NCBI GenBank assembly: GCA_049322295.1
Contig: JBMORO010000029.1
Span: 1-13,703 of the forward strand
Direction of reading: 5' to 3'
Source of the DNA: JBMORO01 sp049322295
GTDB taxonomy: Bacteria > Patescibacteriota > Minisyncoccia > RBG-13-40-8-A
Length of the DNA: 13,703 nucleotides
Shown here: positions 1 through 4,708 of the stretch, piece after piece
Layout: each line of letters begins with the position of its first letter
Position numbering within the stretch: the first letter of the stretch is position 1
The notes under the pieces: generated by a model
Told to the model about the DNA's origin: nothing
The model's database searches: none
Seen by the model: the letters and a program-made list of their open reading frames with translations, nothing else
Position numbers and translations under genes: made by a program

Positions 1-649
1 TAATATTCTGCCTGATGGCAAAATAAGGGTTAAGATTTTCAAACCAGTATTCCTGAGAATAATCTTTGGTTCTTTTGATTACTTCCTGCCAATCGGTTAT
101 TTCTGGAAAAATCGGGGAAATAAAAACCGAGGTTTTGATCCCTGCTTTATTTAATTCCTTCAATGCATCTATTCTCCTTTCAGCTGAAACTGCTAATGGC
201 TCAATTTGTTTTACTAAATTCTCATCCAAAAATGACAGAGAAAAAGTAACCAGGCATTTTTTAAATTTTTTCAATAAATCAATGTCTCTTAAAACTAAAT
301 CTGATTTGGTTAAAATTTCTAAATCTGGCTGAAGAGGAATGAGTTTCTCCAAAATTTTTCTGGTCAGTTTGTATTTTATTTCAATGGGATGATAGGGGTC
401 AGTAACTGAACTCATTAAGATTGATTTGCCTTTGTATTTATCGGTTTTTTCAGGAATTAAATCAGGGGCATTAATTTTGACATCAATAAAATGACCCCAA
501 GGTTCAGGATGATTGGTAAATCTTTTCATAAATCGGGCATAACAGTAAATACAGCTATGCATACAGCCGACATAAGGGTTGATAACAAAATTAGTTCCCA
601 GGCCAGTTTTTGAAAATATTGATTTTGCCTTAATTTCTCTAATTTTCAT
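1..649 (-). CDS. SPL-family radical SAM protein (C-terminus beyond window)
   Basis: Partial gene: 216 codons run open to the window edge with no stop. The N-terminus reads MKIREIKAKSIFSKTG, followed by a region ending in C29-M-H-S-C33-I-Y-C36-Y, the CX3CX2C triad that binds the [4Fe-4S] cluster of radical SAM enzymes. Later segments SSVTDPYHPIE and LTKSDLVLRDIDLL fit the spore photoproduct lyase-like (COG1533) family: a 'TDPYqP.E' motif, then a TKS strand. Members of this group reductively cleave S-adenosylmethionine; most are not true photoproduct lyases and their substrates are unknown. The ATG at 647-649 is preceded by a weak GGGA ribosome-binding match. Only 25 nt separate it from the stop of the cysteine-rich gene upstream, so the two are probably co-transcribed. 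Family assignment is firm; substrate is unknown. Confidence 0.88.
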   Translation of the reverse strand, partial: MKIREIKAKSIFSKTGLGTNFVINPYVGCMHSCIYCYARFMKRFTNHPEPWGHFIDVKINAPDLIPEKTDKYKGKSILMSSVTDPYHPIEIKYKLTRKILEKLIPLQPDLEILTKSDLVLRDIDLLKKFKKCLVTFSLSFLDENLVKQIEPLAVSAERRIDALKELNKAGIKTSVFISPIFPEITDWQEVIKRTKDYSQEYWFENLNPYFAIRQNI

Positions 650-674
650 ATTCCCATTTTAATCTCATAAATAT

Positions 675-1163
675 TTATTTCCACTGACACTTATTATCTA
701 AACAGCCGCAAGTTACACCATATATTTGAGCATTATAACATTCAGTATATTCGCAAGTAGTAATTACTGGTTCTTCACTTTTAGACTGACAAACCTGACC
801 TGAACAGCCGCCAGTCATACAATCTGAATCAGTAGAACATTGACCATTGGTTGATGTTCCACAAAATCCAGTTGAATTTAACTTTACACATTTCGTTCCA
901 TCCCAACACCCGTCCCCACAATCACAGATTTTTACTTCGTGGCTATTATCTGGCGAACACCCGCAAGCACCGATTAAACAAGTATTGGGAAAATCATTGG
1001 TTAATTTACAACAATCGGCCGTAGTTACGGTTCCGCCCGAATCGATACAGGTCTTCTCTTCGGTACTGACTGGAGCTTGTTTCGACTCTCTGAAAAATAC
1101 TAAATACACAACTCCCAAAATAACAACTATCAGGATAATAAATATAAGAAATTTTCTACTCAT
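675..1163 (-). CDS. Membrane-anchored, cysteine-rich extracytoplasmic protein
   Basis: A 162-residue protein with a basic N-tip and one hydrophobic segment (residues about 5-24), read as an uncleaved signal anchor with the rest outside the membrane. The ectodomain has 20 cysteines in two modules. Module 1 (39-92) includes ADCCK, CLIGACGCS, ICDCGDGCW and GTKCV. Module 2 (101-159) has C115, C120, C125, C137, C142, C152, C154 and C159 in a spacing that resembles proteins annotated as 'eight-cysteine-cluster' domains (from memory). High cysteine content outside the membrane suggests disulfide-stabilised or metal-binding modules. No catalytic motif is visible. It has its own promoter at 1189-1217 with a short leader of about 19 nt and no clear Shine-Dalgarno. 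The function is unknown; surface recognition or a structural role is speculation. Confidence 0.85.
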   Translation of the reverse strand: MSRKFLIFIILIVVILGVVYLVFFRESKQAPVSTEEKTCIDSGGTVTTADCCKLTNDFPNTCLIGACGCSPDNSHEVKICDCGDGCWDGTKCVKLNSTGFCGTSTNGQCSTDSDCMTGGCSGQVCQSKSEEPVITTCEYTECYNAQIYGVTCGCLDNKCQWK

Positions 1164-1188
1164 AAGTTCACAAGTTTATTGCTCTTTT

Positions 1189-1217
1189 ATCATACTTTCT
1201 CTGGATAATTATGTAAA
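1189..1217 (-). promoter_or_regulatory. Sigma70-type promoter of the cysteine-rich gene
   Basis: On the minus strand TTTACA (1212-1217) and TATGAT (1189-1194) are separated by exactly 17 nt. Each hexamer matches five of six positions of TTGACA/TATAAT. Transcription would begin near 1182, about 19 nt before the ATG at 1163. It lies directly after the hairpin at 1222-1251, which supports independent transcription of this gene and the radical SAM gene behind it. Confidence 0.65.
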
Positions 1218-1221
1218 GTAA

Positions 1222-1251
1222 AAGAGGAGATTTTTCAGATTATCTCCTCTT
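1222..1251 (-). terminator. Rho-independent terminator after the 103-residue protein gene
   Basis: Perfect 10-bp inverted repeat AAGAGGAGAT (1222-1231) and ATCTCCTCTT (1242-1251) with a 10-nt loop. Read on the minus strand it is followed by TTTTACTTTAC, a moderate U-tract. The first arm lies inside the last codons of the 103-residue protein gene, whose TGA is at 1235-1237. Confidence 0.6.
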
Positions 1252-1546
1252 CAATTGCCTTTAACCTGAGCAGTGTTCTTTTATGTAATCTTTTTCCCAA
1301 TCTTTCAGCTTCTAAAAGAGCATAGCGAGCTAAAAATTTAATTATTTTATCTTCGCAATCCAGGGCTTTTACTAAGACTTTTTCTGCTTCTTTATTACTG
1401 TAACCAAGAAACAATCTTATTACTTTTTTAATCGTATAATATGCTAAGCCCTTACACACTCTTAAATCTTTCTGGCTCAGGTTTTTTAATTTAAGAATTC
1501 CTAATATCTGCTTTAAGTTTTCCACGTCATAATAAAGGGCCTTCAT
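1235..1546 (-). CDS. Small helical protein of unknown function
   Basis: A 103-residue protein that I do not recognise. It is predicted to be almost wholly alpha-helical, with no transmembrane segment, and is rich in Lys, Leu and Glu. Helical stretches such as NKEAEKVLVKALDCEDKIIKFLARYALLEAERL recall helical-repeat or DNA-associated adaptor proteins, but no family motif is evident. Two cysteines (in RVCKG and LDCED) are too far apart to suggest a metal site. The start is well supported: ATG at 1544-1546 preceded by AGGAGG at the usual distance, the only consensus Shine-Dalgarno in the window. A hairpin terminator overlaps its end, and a 261-nt gene-free stretch separates it from cutA upstream, so it may be transcribed on its own. 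Confidence 0.7.
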   Translation of the reverse strand: MKALYYDVENLKQILGILKLKNLSQKDLRVCKGLAYYTIKKVIRLFLGYSNKEAEKVLVKALDCEDKIIKFLARYALLEAERLGKRLHKRTLLRLKAIEEEII

Positions 1547-1807
1547 TTTTCCTCCTTTTTACGAACTCTCCGGATTGAATAAGGTTCGAACCTGGATTAG
1601 GGAAACTCCTGACAATTTTTATCTTCCCGATTTTGGTGTATAAGCAAGAATTATGCCTTTTCTGGCAATTCTCGGCAAATAGTAATATGGGACATCAGAA
1701 CTTTTCATAAGGCTAATAGATAGCCGAGTGTTCCAAATTTAAGGAGATCATCACTGCAAGTCTCTAAGGCAAACGCTGGAGATGCTTGTGGGGAGTTAAA
1801 TCCCAAC
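1547..1807. other. Gene-free 261-nt stretch, possibly a structured RNA or leader
   Basis: No convincing ORF lies here, in an otherwise tightly packed region. It holds several inverted repeats: the 12-nt perfect palindrome AGGTTCGAACCT (1582-1593), CTCGGC with GCCGAG (about 1671-1718), a GGCTA/TAGCC hairpin near 1701-1715, and end sequences (GGA...ATA.GGTT near 1572-1586 against AACCTAT...CTCC near 1805-1817) that could form an imperfect closing stem. I compared both strands with tmRNA, RNase P RNA, SRP RNA and tRNA and found no match to their conserved cores. On the minus strand it would be a long leader of the 103-residue protein gene. RNA identity is an inference only. Confidence 0.3.
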
Positions 1808-2140
1808 CTATGACTCCTTCTTTTTCAGTTCATTCTTAAGCCAATCCAAATATTCTTTGCTTCCAGCAAAGATAGGGGTAGCGATTATTTCGGGCGTTTC
1901 GTAAGGATGGATCTCCTTGATGGCTTTCTCAAGCTTGGAATAGAGAGTGCTTTTACTCTTAATAAGACAAAGCCATTCTTCAGCCGTATCAATATTGCCT
2001 TTCCACCAATAGGTGCTCCCAATTGGCCCCAATATTTGGACACAGCCAGCCAATCTCTTCTTAACTAAGGTCTTAGCTATCTTTTCGGCGTCCTCCCGTT
2101 TCTCGGTGGTAGTAAAAACTTGGATATATTCTTTTTTCAT
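1808..2140 (-). CDS. cutA: Divalent-cation tolerance protein CutA1
   Basis: A 110-residue protein of full CutA1 length. Family hallmarks are present in order: an N-terminal strand with YIQVFTTTEKREDAEKIAKTL, LAGCVQILGPIGSTYWWKG (the conserved 'a.Cv......s.Y.WkG' segment), EEWLCLIKSKSTLYSKLEKAI, and HPYETPEIIATPI followed by YLDWL. CutA1 proteins are very stable trimers with a ferredoxin-like, PII-type fold. The name comes from a copper-sensitivity phenotype in E. coli, but the true role is unclear. The ATG overlaps the TGA of the gene before it as ATGA (2137-2140), so translational coupling with the membrane-anchored protein is likely. A partial Shine-Dalgarno (AGG) sits just upstream. Confidence 0.95.
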   Translation of the reverse strand: MKKEYIQVFTTTEKREDAEKIAKTLVKKRLAGCVQILGPIGSTYWWKGNIDTAEEWLCLIKSKSTLYSKLEKAIKEIHPYETPEIIATPIFAGSKEYLDWLKNELKKKES

Positions 2141-2700
2141 ATCCTGTCTCCCTCTTTTTTATTGCTTAAGCCTGTTTTGAGCCTTAATAGCTCTTTCATT
2201 TTTTCTTGAGCAAAATCTTTCTCTTTAGCAATCACCCCATATCCCCATGTAAACTCAGAGTCGTAATTACATCCCACCCACTTTCCGACCATAAAGTTTC
2301 CCACTCGATTAAGTAAAAAATAAAGTGTTCCTTTTGATATGACGTTTTTTTCTCTAGGAATATAATATCCGAGGATATATGCATTATCATAAACCTTACC
2401 ATTGTATTTCCATAAGTATCCGCCCAATTTGTTCTCAGGGCTTTTTTCTATGTTCTGGATATTGATTTTGGCTCCCTTTTGTTTAATTTGAAGCACCTCG
2501 GTATTTATATTCTCTTTTCCTCCAACCGTGGTTTGCCAAACTGCATACCAAGTGCCAGAAAGATTAATTTTTTCTGTATTCTTGGCAGCTGTTCTTTTCT
2601 CTCTTAAACTTTCAACAATCATCTTGGTGATTTCATAGCCAATCGCATATAGACTGGCTCCTCCTACTATTCCAATCGCATATTTGAGCCAGCCAGTCAT
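2137..2700 (-). CDS. Membrane-anchored beta-rich (lipocalin-like) protein of unknown function
   Basis: A 187-residue protein. Residues about 4-24 form one N-terminal transmembrane helix, followed by a charged linker (residues 32-45). Residues about 46-160 are beta-rich, beginning LSGTWYAVWQT and including TEVLQIKQKGAKINI, YILGYYIP, KGTLYFLLN, and VGKWVGCNYDSEFTWGYGVI. The G-T-W start and alternating strands suggest a small beta-barrel of the lipocalin/avidin sort. The overall plan (N-terminal membrane helix plus barrel) is loosely like the Cap15 effectors of CBASS immunity, but no nucleotidyltransferase gene is nearby and there is only one helix, so I do not assign that role. A charged helical tail ends the protein. 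Its stop overlaps the cutA start. The promoter at 2787-2814 fits it, with an untranslated leader of about 80 nt and no Shine-Dalgarno. Confidence 0.7.
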   Translation of the reverse strand: MTGWLKYAIGIVGGASLYAIGYEITKMIVESLREKRTAAKNTEKINLSGTWYAVWQTTVGGKENINTEVLQIKQKGAKINIQNIEKSPENKLGGYLWKYNGKVYDNAYILGYYIPREKNVISKGTLYFLLNRVGNFMVGKWVGCNYDSEFTWGYGVIAKEKDFAQEKMKELLRLKTGLSNKKEGDRI

Positions 2701-2707
2701 TTTAGAT

Positions 2708-2798
2708 TAATGGTATAGGAATTTTTAAAACACTCTTTATGATAACAATTGTCTCCTACAGATGAACGTTACCTCTTTGCTTTTAAATTATACCATTA
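2708..2798. repeat. 10-bp inverted repeat, one arm covering a promoter -10 element
   Basis: TAATGGTATA (2708-2717) and TATACCATTA (2789-2798) are exact reverse complements 71 nt apart. The second arm covers most of the minus-strand extended -10 element. The first lies in the leader just ahead of the start at 2700. It could be a repressor site pair or a leader stem, or a chance AT-rich match. Confidence 0.35.
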
Positions 2799-2814
2799 TT
2801 AGCTGTTTGCGCAA
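2787..2814 (-). promoter_or_regulatory. Extended -10 promoter of the membrane-protein/cutA operon
   Basis: On the minus strand TATAAT (2787-2792) is a perfect -10 hexamer with a TG extension (TGGTATAAT). TTGCGC (2809-2814) is a partial -35, 16 nt upstream. Transcription would start near 2780, giving a leader of about 80 nt before the ATG at 2700. Confidence 0.6.
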
Positions 2815-2821
2815 TAAGGGG

Positions 2822-2847
2822 AAATTTTGCCTCTTTCGGCAATTTTT
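2822..2847. terminator. Weak hairpin terminator after tRNA-Gln
   Basis: A short hairpin lies directly 3' of the tRNA: TTGCC and GGCAA around a 6-nt loop, flanked by AAA and ATTT that can extend the stem with one bulge. On the minus strand only a weak T-rich tail follows; on the plus strand five Ts follow. It is a plausible end for the 7541-to-tRNA operon. Confidence 0.35.
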
Positions 2848-2920
2848 GGCTCCGGGGCTACGATTCGAACGTAGATATAGAGCTTCAAAGGCTCTTGTCC
2901 TACCATTAGACGACCCCGGA
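2847..2920 (-). tRNA. tRNA-Gln (anticodon UUG), CCA encoded
   Basis: A complete cloverleaf can be drawn by eye on the minus strand. The acceptor stem TCCGGGG pairs with CCCCGGA (2914-2920 with 2851-2857), and the D-arm is GTC/GAC around TAATGGTAG. The anticodon arm is AGAGC-CTTTGAA-GCTCT, with anticodon TTG at 2886-2888 (reads CAA). The T-arm is CTACG-TTCGAAT-CGTAG. Discriminator G is followed by a genomically encoded CCA (2847-2849). It lies 19 nt after the dnaX stop and is probably processed from that operon transcript. A partial second copy of its 5' end sits just upstream (2925-2936). Confidence 0.96.
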
Positions 2921-2936
2921 AAGGCGACCCCCGGAA
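2911..2936 (-). repeat. Partial duplication of the tRNA-Gln 5' end
   Basis: Plus-strand CGACCCCGGAA (2911-2921), the start of the tRNA gene, recurs as CGACCCCCGGAA (2925-2936) with one extra C. The second copy fills most of the short gap between the dnaX stop and the tRNA. It may come from tandem duplication or be a remnant of an integration event at the tRNA end. Confidence 0.6.
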
Positions 2937-2939
2937 TAT

Positions 2940-4034
2940 TTATCTTTGGCAAATTTCTACTGCTGCCAGTTCTACTTCTATCTGGGGAAAAGAAGAACGT
3001 TTCATTTTGTAGAGTGCTTCAATAAAAATCTCCAACATTTTTGAAATTTCTTGAAGAGAAAATTCTTCGGCCTGCTTTGAGGCGGTGTTTAGTTGTTCTT
3101 GACTCAATTCTTCTTTAATTAATTTAGATAAATCTTTACTCACTTTAATCAACAGCAACTTTCTTGAATAATTTATCAATGATTCAACAAACTGAACCAA
3201 ATCATAGCCCTGATTTACAAATTTATCAATAAAACTCAATGCTTCGGCTGATTTTTTCTTGGCTAATAAGTCAATAAATTTTATAGCTAAATTAATATCA
3301 ACAATGCCCAAAATATTTTCAATGTCCTCAACTGCTATTTCTTTATCTCCGCAAAAAGCAATCACCTGCCCCAGCATACTTTCGGCATCCCGCATATAAC
3401 CTTCGGAATTTAGGGCAATAATTCGTAAAGCTTTTTCCCTAATTTTTACCCCTTCTTTTTTAGCTATCATTTCTAATCTTTTAATAATATCGGGCAAAGA
3501 AAGTTTTCTAAAATCAAATCTCTGAACTCGAGAAAGAATGGTGGGCAACATTTTATAAGGCTCGGTGGTGGCTAAAACAAAAATAACATGGGCTGGCGGT
3601 TCTTCCAAGGTTTTTAACAAAGCATTAAAAGCTTCTTTGGTTAATTGGTGGGCTTCATCAATAACAAAAATTTTGTATTTGCCTCGGCTGGGCGTAAATC
3701 TAACCCTTTCCCGCAATTCTCTGATTTCTTCTATTCCTCGGTTGGAAGCAGCATCAATTTCAATCAAATCCATTGCCCGACCACTCATAATATCTAAACA
3801 GGACTCACACTTATTACAGGGCTCATAACTGGAATTATCTAAACAATTAACTGCTTTTGCCAGAAGACGGGCAACGGTTGTCTTCCCTGTTCCTCTTGGA
3901 CCAGCGAACAAATAAGCATGAGCAACTTTGCCAGTGGCTATGGCGCTGGTTAAGGTCTTTATCACATGATCTTGACCAACAACCTCAGAAAATTTCTGGG
4001 GTCGGTATTTACGATATAGGACTAACTCTATCAT
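2940..4034 (-). CDS. dnaX: DNA polymerase III gamma subunit (DnaX, short form)
   Basis: A clamp-loader AAA+ ATPase that loads the sliding clamp onto primed DNA. With the ATG at 4032-4034 the protein has 364 residues and begins MIELVLYRKYRP. A TTG 12 nt upstream is open in the same frame but less likely. Domains in order are Walker A GPRGTGKTT (45-53), the zinc-binding cysteines C64, C73, C76 and C79, Walker B FVIDEAH (123-129), sensor 1 LATTEP (154-159) and the arginine-finger segment SRVQRF (168-173, usually SRCQRF). AAA+ lid and collar domains follow. The protein ends after the collar, so the tau-specific domains IV-V that bind helicase and polymerase are absent. No slippery frameshift site is needed. 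Its start overlaps the end of the GtrA-like gene by 26 nt, and tRNA-Gln follows 19 nt downstream. Confidence 0.96.
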   Translation of the reverse strand: MIELVLYRKYRPQKFSEVVGQDHVIKTLTSAIATGKVAHAYLFAGPRGTGKTTVARLLAKAVNCLDNSSYEPCNKCESCLDIMSGRAMDLIEIDAASNRGIEEIRELRERVRFTPSRGKYKIFVIDEAHQLTKEAFNALLKTLEEPPAHVIFVLATTEPYKMLPTILSRVQRFDFRKLSLPDIIKRLEMIAKKEGVKIREKALRIIALNSEGYMRDAESMLGQVIAFCGDKEIAVEDIENILGIVDINLAIKFIDLLAKKKSAEALSFIDKFVNQGYDLVQFVESLINYSRKLLLIKVSKDLSKLIKEELSQEQLNTASKQAEEFSLQEISKMLEIFIEALYKMKRSSFPQIEVELAAVEICQR

Positions 4035-4695
4035 TTGATTTTTCAAAAACTATAAATTTGTATCCAAGAAAATTCCAGCACATGGACAGGACTGTAGCTA
4101 TGGCCGCAGCTACAATCCCCCACTGGTCGGGATTTAAACCACCAATCGGAGAAATAAATCTAAAAACACCAGAGGCAATTCCTACATTGATTAGGAATCC
4201 CAAGACAGAAATAACAATAAACTGAAAAAATTCAGTCGTCAATTTTTCAGTAGTTTTTCTTCTAAATGTCCAAAATTTATTCCAGACATAACTATTAACT
4301 GTGGCAGCAATAAAAGAAATTGCTTTAAATAAAGAATAATAAACAACTGTTAAAGAAAAAATATTAAGCCAAATATCTTTGGGACTAATACCAGAAGAAT
4401 TGCGAAAAACAAAAATTAATAAACTTAACATTCCCCAATCAACTAGAGTATTAAGACCACCAACTAAAATAAATTTAGCAATTTGAGAAACAACGGCAAT
4501 TTTTTGAGCAATCAAAAGAGCAATATAAAGAAAAATTAAGCAAGCAAGGGGAAAAAGTATAGGTAATCCTATGATAAGAATATTAAATAATTTATCATAA
4601 ATTTCAGGCCTTAAAAGCCCTCTTATCACTAATAAAATTAACCAAGAGGCAATCTCGCCCAAAATTAAAACCGCGATAATATCTGATTTTTTCAT
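4009..4695 (-). CDS. GtrA-family membrane protein with extra N-terminal helices
   Basis: A 228-residue integral membrane protein. Residues about 73-218 match the four-helix GtrA family: FILVGGLNTLVDWG, then the signature NSYVWNKFWTFR (134-145), and a last helix ending WNFLGYKFIVF (207-217). GtrA-like proteins are thought to help move polyprenyl-phosphate-linked sugars across the membrane for glycosylation of surface polymers. GtrA proteins are usually about 120-150 residues; this one carries two additional hydrophobic helices at its N-terminus (about 5-25 and 37-65). It starts 13 nt after the stop of the ATPase gene and overlaps dnaX by 26 nt. A link to the glycosyltransferase at 7665 is plausible, since that enzyme class uses polyprenyl-phosphate sugars, but is not shown. 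Confidence 0.88.
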   Translation of the reverse strand: MKKSDIIAVLILGEIASWLILLVIRGLLRPEIYDKLFNILIIGLPILFPLACLIFLYIALLIAQKIAVVSQIAKFILVGGLNTLVDWGMLSLLIFVFRNSSGISPKDIWLNIFSLTVVYYSLFKAISFIAATVNSYVWNKFWTFRRKTTEKLTTEFFQFIVISVLGFLINVGIASGVFRFISPIGGLNPDQWGIVAAAIATVLSMCWNFLGYKFIVFEKSNDRVSPIS

Positions 4696-4708
4696 ATATT
4701 TTTATTAA

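Noticed and set aside
1580..1600. A tRNA T-arm suggested by GGTTCGAACC
   Set aside because: The flanking bases do not form a 5-bp T-stem on either strand, and no anticodon arm or acceptor stem can be drawn.
1741..1800. RNase P RNA-like string (CTGCAAGTCTCTAAGGCAAACGC)
   Set aside because: It resembles one conserved region loosely, but the other universal regions (GAGGAAAGTC, ACAGAA...GGCTTA) are missing.
1561..1810. tmRNA on the plus strand, with a tag-like frame starting GCAAGA and ending in tandem stops TAG TAA near 1679-1684
   Set aside because: No canonical T-arm at the 3' end, the acceptor ends pair poorly, the D-loop consensus is altered, and the tag peptide does not resemble known tags.
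2137..2700. A CBASS-type Cap15 immune effector
   Set aside because: Only one transmembrane helix and no CD-NTase or other defence gene nearby; the neighbour is cutA.
4035..4046. TTG start for dnaX, 4 codons upstream
   Set aside because: The ATG at 4032-4034 puts the conserved LYRKYRP motif at the usual distance from the N-terminus, and TTG has no ribosome-binding site.
3565..4225. Plus-strand ORFs opposite dnaX and the GtrA-like gene
   Set aside because: They lie antisense to genes with clear family motifs and show no recognisable protein features.
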